Origin: an uncultured Planctomycetales bacterium | GTDB lineage: Bacteria > Planctomycetota > Planctomycetia > Isosphaerales > Isosphaeraceae | Assembly (NCBI GenBank): GCA_903926465.1 | Contig: CAIYJE010000075.1 | Span: 1-36,359 of the forward strand | Direction of reading: 5' to 3' | DNA length: 36,359 nt | Shown: positions 1-7,811 of the stretch, one piece after another | Layout of the letters: each line of letters begins with the position of its first letter | Position numbering within the stretch: position 1 is the stretch's first letter | The notes under the pieces: model-generated | The model's input: only the letters and a program-made list of their open reading frames with translations | Told to the model about the DNA's origin: nothing | Databases searched by the model: none | Translations under genes and position numbers: made by a program

Positions 1-170
1 AATGCATGGCTGGGGGATGATGAAGCACTTCAAAAGCACCTCGCCAATCGCCCCGGCCAACCGTATGGAAGACCGTCAAACCGCACGCAATCATGCAAGG
101 CTGCATAGTTGCACAAAAACATTAGTGTGCCTGCACCCCCATCCATACGGAGATGGGCTGCCTGTTGGCC

Positions 171-1604
171 TCAGGCCAAGATCTCTTTGACGACGCGGCC
201 TGAAACGTCGGTCAGGCGGAAGTCACGGCCCGAGTATCGGAAGGTCAGTTTTTCATGGTCGATGCCGAGCAGGTGGAGCAGGGTGGCGTGCAGGTCATGG
301 ACATGCACTTTGTTCTCGACGGCTGCAAAGCCGAACTCGTCGGTGGTGCCATAGGTCATGCCGCCTTTCACGCCGCCGCCGGCCAGCCACACAGAAAAGC
401 CGTGGTTGTTGTGGTCGCGTCCCTTGGCCCCTTCAGAGGCGGGTGTTCGGCCAAACTCGCCCCCCCAAAGTATGACCGTGTCTTCAAACAGCCCGCGTGA
501 TTTGAGGTCGTTGATAAGGGCCGCAATGGGCTGGTCGACCATTTTCGCCTTCTTGGCATGGTCGGCAATGTTTTCGTGATCATCCCAGGGTTGGCCGTTG
601 CCGTAATAAACCTGAACCATTCGGACGCCACGTTCGACCAGTCGCCGAGACGCCAGGCAGGCGTTGGCAAACTCGCCAGGCCCGTAGGCCTCTCGCGTGG
701 CCTTGGTTTCCTGGTCGAGGTCAAAAACTTCCTGGGCCTCGGTTTGCATGCGGAACGCCATTTCGAGCGACTGGATGCGGGCTTCGAGTGGATTATCTTG
801 TCCGCCTCGGCGTTCGAGGTGAAGTTCGTTCATCTGCTTGAGCAGGTCAAGTTGCTCGCGCTGAGACCCGCGCGTGAGCTGGGTGTTGTTGATGTGGGCG
901 ATGACCCGTTTGGGGTCCATGTTGGAGTTGTTGATCTGAGCGCCCTGGTAAATACCAGGCAGGAAGCTGTTGCTCCAGAGGGCCGGACCGACCACCGGTT
1001 TGCCTGGGCAAAGTACGACAAAGCCTGGCAGGTTTTGGTTCTCTGTGCCCAGGCCGTAGAGCAGCCAGGAACCCATGGACGGCCGGGTGGGCTGGGTTTC
1101 GCCGCTGTTCATCATCAACAGCGAAGGCTCATGATTCGGCACGTTCGTGTACATCGAGCGAATCACGCAGATATCGTCGATACAGCCACCAATGTGCGGG
1201 AAGATCTCGCTGACCTCGGTTCCCGATTGGCCGTATTTCTGGAACTTGAACGGCGACATCATCAGTCCGCCGGTCTTCCGCTCGGTTTTGATCTCTGCGC
1301 TCGGGGGCCGCTGGCCGTTGTACTTTTCCAGTGCTGGCTTGGGATCGAAGGTATCTACCTGCGAGGGGCCGCCGTTCATGAACAGGTGAATGATATGCTT
1401 GGCACGGGGTGCGAAGTGGGCGGGCTTGGGGGCAAGCGGGTTGGTGGCCGAGCTCGCGGGTGACGTACCGGCTAGCAGGCCTTGGTCGGTTAAAATGCTG
1501 GCCAGGCCAAGCGAGCCTAGCCCTGTCCCCATGCGCTGAAGAAGTTCCCTGCGCGAAAGCGGGGAGAGCAGGTGAGGAGCCATGTGGTGTGCTGGATTGG
1601 CCAT
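171..1604 (-). CDS. DUF1501 family secreted protein (Tat signal)
   Basis: The 477-residue product belongs to the DUF1501 family, proteins with a sulfatase/alkaline-phosphatase-like fold that are abundant in planctomycetes and mostly of unknown substrate. A twin-arginine signal is visible at residues 17-26 (SRRELLQRMG), followed by a hydrophobic stretch, so export in folded form is likely. Family hallmarks seen are HLFMNGGPSQVDTFDPKP near residue 72, WGGEFGRTP and the C-terminal LLHLLGIDHEKLTFRYSGRD. The ATG has a good ribosome site (GAGGAA) just upstream. It lies 65 bases downstream of the DUF1549/DUF1553 gene on the same strand, the usual planctomycete pairing, so the two are probably one operon. 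Its biochemical role is not known; a role in polysaccharide or sulfated-glycan use is only inferred from such pairings. A weak 6-bp stem (138-143 with 152-157) lies just past the stop. Confidence 0.93.
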   Translation of the reverse strand: MANPAHHMAPHLLSPLSRRELLQRMGTGLGSLGLASILTDQGLLAGTSPASSATNPLAPKPAHFAPRAKHIIHLFMNGGPSQVDTFDPKPALEKYNGQRPPSAEIKTERKTGGLMMSPFKFQKYGQSGTEVSEIFPHIGGCIDDICVIRSMYTNVPNHEPSLLMMNSGETQPTRPSMGSWLLYGLGTENQNLPGFVVLCPGKPVVGPALWSNSFLPGIYQGAQINNSNMDPKRVIAHINNTQLTRGSQREQLDLLKQMNELHLERRGGQDNPLEARIQSLEMAFRMQTEAQEVFDLDQETKATREAYGPGEFANACLASRRLVERGVRMVQVYYGNGQPWDDHENIADHAKKAKMVDQPIAALINDLKSRGLFEDTVILWGGEFGRTPASEGAKGRDHNNHGFSVWLAGGGVKGGMTYGTTDEFGFAAVENKVHVHDLHATLLHLLGIDHEKLTFRYSGRDFRLTDVSGRVVKEILA

Positions 1605-1669
1605 GATCAGGTTCCTCGGAATGATGGATGGGGGAGATCTGAACCGCTTACAGGTCTTGGTGTCTTGGG

Positions 1670-4600
1670 TTAATCCAGATAGATGAATTCGTTGCTTCCG
1701 AGCAGGACCTGGGCATACCGCTCCCAGCGAGACAGCTTGTTCTCTTTCTGGGTGTCTTCTTTGTCATGGGCTTGCAGGAACGCCTTGCCGATCTGGAGTT
1801 CCATTGCAGTGGCTGGGCGAGAAAACGCGAGCCTGAAGGCTTGCTGGATCTGGTCTTCAACAGAGCCGGGGACTTCCGCCTGAATCTTGGCAGCCAAGGC
1901 TTTCGCCTGCTCGATCATGAACTGGCTGTTGAGGACAAAGAGTTGCTGTTGCGGAACCGTGGTTTCGCTGCGCTTGGAGCTTGTGATGTTCGCGTCTGGA
2001 AAGTCGAACAGACGCAACATGCCATCGAGTTCATGCCTGCTGATTTTTGCATACACCGTCCGGCGTGCATTACCTGGGTCTGCCAGGTTGGTGGAGGGAC
2101 CACCGAACTGTCGTTCAAGCCGACCAGAGACCGCCAGCAACGCATCGCGCCAGGCCTCGACATCCAGCCGCCGCCGATTCATCCGCCAGAGGGTGCGATT
2201 ATCGGGATCAACGGTGTAGTTCTCTTCATCGCGGTCGGTGCTCAGTTGATAGGTGGCCGAGAGCATGATCTCTCGGTGAATGGATTTGACGGACCACCCG
2301 GAATCCACAAACCGGCGCGCCAGGAAGTCAAGAAGTTCGGGATGGCTGGGGGTATCTCCGAGTTTCCCGAAGTTATCGGGGGTACCCACAAGTCCTTTCC
2401 CAAAATGATGTTGCCAGATGCGGTTTACCATCACTCTTGGGGTAAGCGGATTGCCGGGACTTGCGATCGCCTCTGCCAGTTCAAGCCGACCACTGCCTTG
2501 CTTGAACGTGGGTGGCTGGTCTCCGGCCAGGACCTTCAAAAATCGCCTGGGTGCCACTTCGCCCTTGTTGGCGGGGTTGCCCCGAATGAAGACCGGCATG
2601 TCAGCCACGGTTCCATCGGCAATTCCGTTCGCCACGGGGTACATGGGTGGAGCTTGCTTTTTGGCCAGTTCCAGCTTCGCTTTGAGCTCTTTGAGGAGCT
2701 GTTGCTTCTCTGCGTCCAGGTGCTTTTCAAGCTGATCGTTTGAGATAGCAAACAGCCCCTTGTCTCCGAAGACGGCTGCCAGAAGGTCAGCTTTTTCAGG
2801 AGCAAGAGATGGCTTGGAGGAACCAAGATCAAGATCGGTGGGGGCCTGGGTGTAAACCCGGAACTGAACCTTGGCGTTTGCGCCACAGTCGCCACCTTGG
2901 TCGGTGCCGCTGTTATCAAGTCCGCCTATCGCCTTGAACCGGGTGAAGCCAGGGGGCAGGTCATAAGCGATAACCGAGGTCGCATGCGTACCAATTCCGT
3001 TCTCGTATGCCTTGCCGCCCACTTTCAGGACCTGGCCGTTACCATTCTTGTTCACGTTGACAGGCCCGGAACCGGCAGTGGCCGAGCGCCAGGGCAGGTC
3101 TGTGAGTTTTTGCTCACCAGCGGGTCCAATTAGCCTTGGTTCGAGCCAGTCGGCGTGGTCGCAGCGGTTACCGTTACCCGCCTCGGTGACCACAAGGTAA
3201 AGTTCGTTGGCGCCGGTGATGTCGACATCAATTTCCGCCGTGGGGCTTGGTTTGGTCACGTCTTGACTGGTGAAGCGGGCCAAGCCGGGCGGCTTATCCG
3301 AAGGGGTTGACTTGGCAATGGGTGCCGGCTTGCCGTCTCGTTCGTCGAGTATGGCCTGCAAATCTGTTTGGAATTTCTCAGCGGCTGCAAGCACTTCGGG
3401 TGGGAGAGCCGAGTGGTTTCCGGGCGTTTCACGGGGAAGCTGGTCGAGTTTGTACCAATCACTGAGTGCAGCATGTTTGCGCTCATTCTTGGGAGCAAGG
3501 AACCTGATCCATTTCTCAAGCACAGTCTGATCAAGTCCATCGGCGGTAGCCACAATGGCCGGCGTGACAGGCGGCTGAGCAGACAGGCCGGCCTGGACCT
3601 TCCAGGCGGCCTGGAGATATTTTGCAACCAGAGAAATTTTGGCGTCCCTGGCCAGCGGTTGCTCTTTGTTCGTGAACTGCTTCAGGGCCTCATCATTCTG
3701 GCTGACCTGGGTCTGGCCTTGGTTGAAGGCTTCAACAACCTCCTGAGAGACCAGCGGAAGATTCGCAAGCCTGGAACTCTGAAAGACCCCTGCCAAAGAG
3801 TAGTAATCTTGCTGCGGGATTGGGTCGAACTTGTGGTCATGGCACCGGGCGCATGAGATGGTCAGGCCAAGAAAGCCACGCGAGAGCGTATCAACCCGAT
3901 CGTCCAGTTCATCGGCCGCGGCCTTGGCGGCATCGCTGTTCTTGTAGTACTGGGCGCCCAGTCCGAAAAATCCGAGCGCAACTAGCTGGTCCTGCTTTTG
4001 CGTTCCTTCGGCTTGAATCTGATCGCCGGCAATTTGAAACTTCACGAACTGGTCAAAGGGCAGGTCCGAGTTGAACGCGCTGATGACCCAGTCTCGATAC
4101 TTGTAGCCACTGGTGTTGGGCTTCACATCAAACGTGTGCGCTTGGTCTTCGGAATAGCGAGCGACGTCCAGCCAGTAACGCCCCCAGCGTTCACCATAAT
4201 GGGCCGAGCCCAGTAAGCGTTCCACGACCTTGGCAAATGCCTCTGGAGACTCATCGGCCAGGAAAGATTCCACCTCATCCGGGGTGGGAGGCAGTCCAAT
4301 CAGGTCAAATGTCGCCCTGCGGATCAACTCACGCTTCTCTGCCGGCCGCACAGGCTTGACGCCACTGGTTTCCATGGCCGATAGCGTGAAAAAATCGATA
4401 TCGTTCCGCGTCCAGCCAGAATTCTTCACGCTGGGAACCGCCCGAAGCACAGGTGGTACAAGCGACCAGAAGCTGCGAGCGGCCTTGAAATCGATTCCAG
4501 GAGCCGTGGTGGTTACTTCCCCCTCACGCGGGTCTGGCGCCCCCATCTCGACCCATTTCACGAAATTGTTGAGGACCTCGTCCGACAATTTCCCCTTCGG

Positions 4601-4897
4601 AGGCATCTTCAATGTATCGTATCGAAGCGCTTCAATCAGCGAACTGGCCGACACGTCATTGGGCACCAGGGCCGGCCCGGAGTCGCCCCCCTTCAGCGTT
4701 GCCGCACGCGTGTCCAGCAATAGCCCGGCCTTGATGCTCTTGGAACCGGCCGAGTGGCAATCGTAGCAATGCTCCACCAAGACCGGTCGAATCTTTGTCT
4801 CGAAGAATTCATTGCCAGAGTCTTCTGCTGACAAGTACTCAGGGCCTGACAACCAGGCAAGCAGGGCAAAAATGACCAGGCCAGCGCGGCTGTTCAT
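1670..4897 (-). CDS. PSCyt1 / DUF1549 / NPCBM-like / DUF1553 secreted protein
   Basis: This is a large secreted planctomycete protein of about 1075 residues. I place the start at 4897 because MNSRAGLVIFALLAWLSG begins a clean signal peptide ending near residue 24; the frame is open upstream to 4963. Residues 44-48 (CYDCH) form a planctomycete cytochrome C (PSCyt1) heme site. DUF1549 (PSCyt2) covers roughly 160-370 and contains LIGLPPTPDEV and a second heme-type motif, CARCH (349-353). Residues about 570-700, with GIGTHATSVIAYDLPPGF, resemble an NPCBM carbohydrate-binding module. The C-terminal third is DUF1553 (PSD1), with NPLTPRVMVNRIWQHHFGKG and SWSVKSIHREIMLSATYQ-type motifs. An electron-transfer role linked to the downstream DUF1501 protein and to glycan substrates is inference. 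The family assignment itself is strong. Confidence 0.93.
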   Translation of the reverse strand: MNSRAGLVIFALLAWLSGPEYLSAEDSGNEFFETKIRPVLVEHCYDCHSAGSKSIKAGLLLDTRAATLKGGDSGPALVPNDVSASSLIEALRYDTLKMPPKGKLSDEVLNNFVKWVEMGAPDPREGEVTTTAPGIDFKAARSFWSLVPPVLRAVPSVKNSGWTRNDIDFFTLSAMETSGVKPVRPAEKRELIRRATFDLIGLPPTPDEVESFLADESPEAFAKVVERLLGSAHYGERWGRYWLDVARYSEDQAHTFDVKPNTSGYKYRDWVISAFNSDLPFDQFVKFQIAGDQIQAEGTQKQDQLVALGFFGLGAQYYKNSDAAKAAADELDDRVDTLSRGFLGLTISCARCHDHKFDPIPQQDYYSLAGVFQSSRLANLPLVSQEVVEAFNQGQTQVSQNDEALKQFTNKEQPLARDAKISLVAKYLQAAWKVQAGLSAQPPVTPAIVATADGLDQTVLEKWIRFLAPKNERKHAALSDWYKLDQLPRETPGNHSALPPEVLAAAEKFQTDLQAILDERDGKPAPIAKSTPSDKPPGLARFTSQDVTKPSPTAEIDVDITGANELYLVVTEAGNGNRCDHADWLEPRLIGPAGEQKLTDLPWRSATAGSGPVNVNKNGNGQVLKVGGKAYENGIGTHATSVIAYDLPPGFTRFKAIGGLDNSGTDQGGDCGANAKVQFRVYTQAPTDLDLGSSKPSLAPEKADLLAAVFGDKGLFAISNDQLEKHLDAEKQQLLKELKAKLELAKKQAPPMYPVANGIADGTVADMPVFIRGNPANKGEVAPRRFLKVLAGDQPPTFKQGSGRLELAEAIASPGNPLTPRVMVNRIWQHHFGKGLVGTPDNFGKLGDTPSHPELLDFLARRFVDSGWSVKSIHREIMLSATYQLSTDRDEENYTVDPDNRTLWRMNRRRLDVEAWRDALLAVSGRLERQFGGPSTNLADPGNARRTVYAKISRHELDGMLRLFDFPDANITSSKRSETTVPQQQLFVLNSQFMIEQAKALAAKIQAEVPGSVEDQIQQAFRLAFSRPATAMELQIGKAFLQAHDKEDTQKENKLSRWERYAQVLLGSNEFIYLD

Positions 4898-5248
4898 GGG
4901 ATCTCTGGTCCGGGTATGTGTTGTTTCCCAAGGGCCGCTCAGGGGACGGTTCCTGGAAACCATGAGTCAAGGGGGCGGATTGCTGGCGGGGCAGGATCAC
5001 TGCAAGTTACCAAGCGGAGAGACTCTAATTATGCTCCAACTCCCAAAACAAACAAGGTTCTCGGGCCATAATTAGCTTGGCCATACTTAGCACAAGCTCA
5101 AGAAGTATCACTCCCGCGGTTGCAATTCGGCCCAGGCTCGTGCATCGGGCCCATGGCGGGTCGGAGAATCTCTTGCATCTCGGTGGTTGTTGGATTCTGA
5201 TTAAACAAATCAGCCCGCCATTCTTGTCTGCTTGCTGAGGTTCGAACC
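4898..5248. promoter_or_regulatory. Divergent intergenic region with inverted and direct repeats
   Basis: This spacer separates the divergent DUF1549/DUF1553 and DUF1501 genes and contains no supported gene. A candidate minus-strand promoter has TTGTTT (plus positions 5050-5055) and CATAAT (5028-5033), 16 bases apart. A perfect 9-bp inverted repeat (CTAATTATG at 5025-5033, CATAATTAG at 5067-5075) overlaps that -10 element. The right arm also begins a near-perfect 12-base direct repeat (GCCATAATTAGC at 5065-5076 and GCCATACTTAGC at 5080-5091) with a 15-base period. The arrangement suggests a repressor or activator site, but no regulator can be named. Confidence 0.4.
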
Positions 5249-6649
5249 ATGTTGACGCTGTTCGATGCCTCGGATCGACGCTCTCGCCGGGGTTTTCTGA
5301 GGCTTGGCGGCAGCATGGCCCTGGGGGCGGCCGGAATCTGTATGGCCGACCTCTCGGCCCTGCAACTGAGGGCCCAATCCACCCCCTCATTGCTGACCGG
5401 GAAGTCGGTCATCTTCCTGTTCCTGCACGGTGGACCCAGCCAGTTTGAGACCTTTGACCCCAAGATGGACCGGCCCGAGGGAATCCGAAGCGCAACCGGC
5501 GAGGTGGCCACGGCAATTCCTGGAATTACGTTCGGGTCATCTTTCCCCCAGCTTGCCGCCCGGGCCAATCGGCTTTCGATCGTTCGCTCGTTTGTGCCCG
5601 GCGATGCCGACCACAACATCAAGCCGCTGGTGGGTCGAGATACCTTTGGCGCGAATCCAGGAGCCATTCTGGCCAGGGTGGCCGGAACCAACCACCCGGT
5701 CACCGGCATTCCCACCCATCTGCTGCTCCAGCCCAGGGCGGTAGACGCCAGCACCCAGGCAGGCACCACGGCCTTCGGTCGGTTCAGTGCCACCGGGCCG
5801 CTCCCGTCTGCGTGCGCTCCCTTTGAGCCAACCATGGGTTCGCTTGGCGAACTGCAGGCCGGTATCCCCAGAACCCAGCTCGACGACCGCCGGCTCCTCT
5901 TACGCACCATCGAAACGCAAATCCGCAGCCTGGAGCAGCACGGAAACCTGGATTCTACTGATCCTCTGCGTGAGCAAGCGTTTCGGTTGCTGACCGGGCC
6001 GCTAGCCGAATCCTTTGACCTGACTCGGGAAGACCCAAGGCTGGTGGAACGGTATGACACGGCCCCGCTTGTAAGGCCAGATGCCATCGACCGCAAATGG
6101 AAGAATTACGACAACTACGTCGACAACGCAAAATCCCTGGGCAAATTGCTGTTACTGGCCCGCAGGCTCTGTGAACGAGGCGCAGGGTTTGTGACCGTAA
6201 CCACCAACTTTGTGTGGGACATGCACGCTGATGTCAACAATGCCACCATGACGGAGGGAATGCGGTACATGGGGCCGCCGCTTGACCATGCCCTGGCCGC
6301 ATTTCTGGACGACCTGCACGCTCGCGGCTTGAACGACCGGATCTTGCTTGTTGCTTGTGGAGAGATGGGACGCACCCCCCGCATCAATGGGGCGGGCGGT
6401 CGCGACCACTGGGGAAACCTGGGGCCATTACTGCTAGCTGGCGGCGGATTGCCCATGGGCCAGGTAATCGGCCGGTCCGGGCGTGATGGTGGCGAAGCAC
6501 AGTCTGAGCCGATCACCCCCAAGCACCTGATGGCCACCTTGCTGCATACCTTGTTTGACGTGGCCCAGCTCCGGCTGGCCCCGAACCTGCCTCGCGAATA
6601 TAGCCAGATCATGGCCGCTTGGGAGCCCATTCCGGGGCTGATTGCGTGA
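5249..6649 (+). CDS. DUF1501 family secreted protein (Tat signal), second copy
   Basis: The 466-residue product is a second DUF1501 protein, clearly diverged from the one at 171-1604. A Tat signal is seen at residues 11-20 (RSRRGFLRLG), followed by a hydrophobic segment ending near ALQLRAQ. Family motifs include FLFLHGGPSQFETFDPK near residue 54, ACGEMGRTPRINGAGGRDHW and a C-terminal KHLMATLLHTLFD segment. The ATG is preceded by GAGG at a normal distance. It diverges from the PSCyt1/DUF1549/DUF1553 operon across a 351-base spacer, so both may answer to the same control region. It has no PSCyt1 partner of its own in the window. The function of the family is unknown; the fold relates to sulfatases and alkaline phosphatases. 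Confidence 0.92.
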   Translation: MLTLFDASDRRSRRGFLRLGGSMALGAAGICMADLSALQLRAQSTPSLLTGKSVIFLFLHGGPSQFETFDPKMDRPEGIRSATGEVATAIPGITFGSSFPQLAARANRLSIVRSFVPGDADHNIKPLVGRDTFGANPGAILARVAGTNHPVTGIPTHLLLQPRAVDASTQAGTTAFGRFSATGPLPSACAPFEPTMGSLGELQAGIPRTQLDDRRLLLRTIETQIRSLEQHGNLDSTDPLREQAFRLLTGPLAESFDLTREDPRLVERYDTAPLVRPDAIDRKWKNYDNYVDNAKSLGKLLLLARRLCERGAGFVTVTTNFVWDMHADVNNATMTEGMRYMGPPLDHALAAFLDDLHARGLNDRILLVACGEMGRTPRINGAGGRDHWGNLGPLLLAGGGLPMGQVIGRSGRDGGEAQSEPITPKHLMATLLHTLFDVAQLRLAPNLPREYSQIMAAWEPIPGLIA

Positions 6650-7039
6650 TAGATTTCACTCGCTCGCAACACGTGGTGCAGATATAGCAAGCGCACGCTG
6701 TCGAGTTCACCTGATCGCTTTTCTTTTGATAATCCTCTTTCAATATCATCGCTCATCGGTTGATTGTCGCACAACACTCCAGATCGTGTTCTGATGGCGG
6801 CTCACAATGAGTTTGCAAACCAAAATCATCTTGAAAAACAGCCCAAGGTGGCTGTGCCACGGGTGCAACCCAATTGTGAACCGCAGTCGTGGTTTGGCCG
6901 GCCTGAAGACGTGACCCGGAGAGTTCCGTAACTTTGTATGATCCTTCGACGTTTCCTGGGCGAGTTCAGTGAGTTTCACCATTTTTTCGGTGGGATTCGG
7001 CGAGAAATGTCCTTTTTTTTGTAAGGTATTGGAGAATTG
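6650..7039. other. Intergenic region carrying palindromic element R1
   Basis: This 390-base spacer has no supported gene. It holds palindromic element R1 (6797-6884, listed separately) with a small inner stem (ACAGCC/GGCTGT) near 6838-6855, and a run of eight T residues just before 7021. The sequence from about 6960 onward is AT-richer than its surroundings and probably includes the promoter of the next gene, but I could not pick a convincing -35/-10 pair. Confidence 0.5.
6797..6884. repeat. Palindromic intergenic element R1
   Basis: The left arm at 6797-6817 and right arm at 6864-6884 are inverted copies matching at 17 of 21 positions, with a 46-base centre. The right arm, CAACCCAATTGTGAACCGC and its flank AGTCG, reappears nearly unchanged at 36187-36210. 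A compact relative lies at 15648-15693. No transposase is linked to it; it behaves like a REP- or MITE-type dispersed element. Confidence 0.7.
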
Positions 7040-7513
7040 ATGATGGGCCAAGACTTAAGGTTTTATGAGTTCTTCCCGACCGTCATCAAAATTGGAATTC
7101 TCACTCTCTGTGGGCTCCTACTTTTCTTTGCCAATCGCCGTGTGAGTTCCAAGATCAATACGACTTGGCTCAATTTTCTGGGCGAGACTGGCTTACGCGG
7201 CCTTTTCGGTTTTACCTTCGCATTTTTTGCGATTCTTGTTTGTTTTGTTGAGCCACCAGAGACACCTCTCGGTGATCGACTTCGATACTGGGTTGACGCA
7301 CTAGGCATGCTCGGATTCTCCCTCGCTTATTTGTGGAGACGGTTTGCCCAGGGACTGATTTCAACGGACTGCGATGATCCCATCATCGGATTGGAACCCG
7401 AGAACTATCGGAACATCTTTGCGGAAGACCAAAACTTGGACTCAATGGAAAAAAGCCTGGAACCGCGTGGGAAGTCAGGACGTGCGAAAAATAGAAAAAA
7501 GAAGGGGCAATAG
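7040..7513 (+). CDS. Small integral membrane protein of unknown function
   Basis: I do not recognise this family. The product is about 157 residues. Three hydrophobic segments are visible, near residues 11-30 (FPTVIKIGILTLCGLLLFFA), 52-71 (GLFGFTFAFFAILVCFV) and 84-101 (DALGMLGFSLAYLW), so it is probably an inner-membrane protein with a cytoplasmic C-terminal tail. That tail is strongly basic, ending in GRAKNRKKKGQ, and has no catalytic motif. The start is ATG at 7040 or the adjacent ATG at 7043, both following GGAG at 7031-7034; a TTG at 7037 is in frame but too close to that site. The gene stands alone, with spacers of about 300-390 bases on both sides. Codon use and GC look slightly more AT-rich than its neighbours. 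Confidence 0.7.
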   Translation: MMGQDLRFYEFFPTVIKIGILTLCGLLLFFANRRVSSKINTTWLNFLGETGLRGLFGFTFAFFAILVCFVEPPETPLGDRLRYWVDALGMLGFSLAYLWRRFAQGLISTDCDDPIIGLEPENYRNIFAEDQNLDSMEKSLEPRGKSGRAKNRKKKGQ

Positions 7514-7811
7514 AACACATTCAACAGTAAAAGCTTGCGAGTACGGTCTGCTCAGGCTGTGAATAGCCCGTGCAAGAAAGTCTTGGCCAGCCAGGTGAGA
7601 CCAGGTTTTTGCAGATGGTCCCCTTGTCCAGAGGGGACAACGCGGGAAACAATTCTGGAAGGTTTCCAAAATCTGGGGAATTCCCTCTGCCGTTTTGAAG
7701 CCACTTCCTGTTATCAAATAGTCCTTGGTCGACCAGATCTTCGGTTTTACTCTCAATGGTCAGGCTGAGTGTTTACTCGTCTTTTGAGAATTTCCCTGGG
7801 AACGAACTTGT
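7514..7811. other. Spacer upstream of glgE with overlapping hairpins
   Basis: No gene is supported here. A 7-bp stem (GTCCCCT at 7618-7624 with AGGGGAC at 7632-7638) overlaps an alternative 6-bp stem (TTGTCC at 7624-7629 with GGACAA at 7635-7640), so the two cannot form together. This could act in the glgE leader or be chance. No clear promoter was identified. Confidence 0.3.

Noticed and set aside
1766-2743. Plus-strand open frame opposite the DUF1549/DUF1553 gene
   Set aside because: Antisense shadow of conserved DUF1553 sequence; no ribosome site or recognisable motif.
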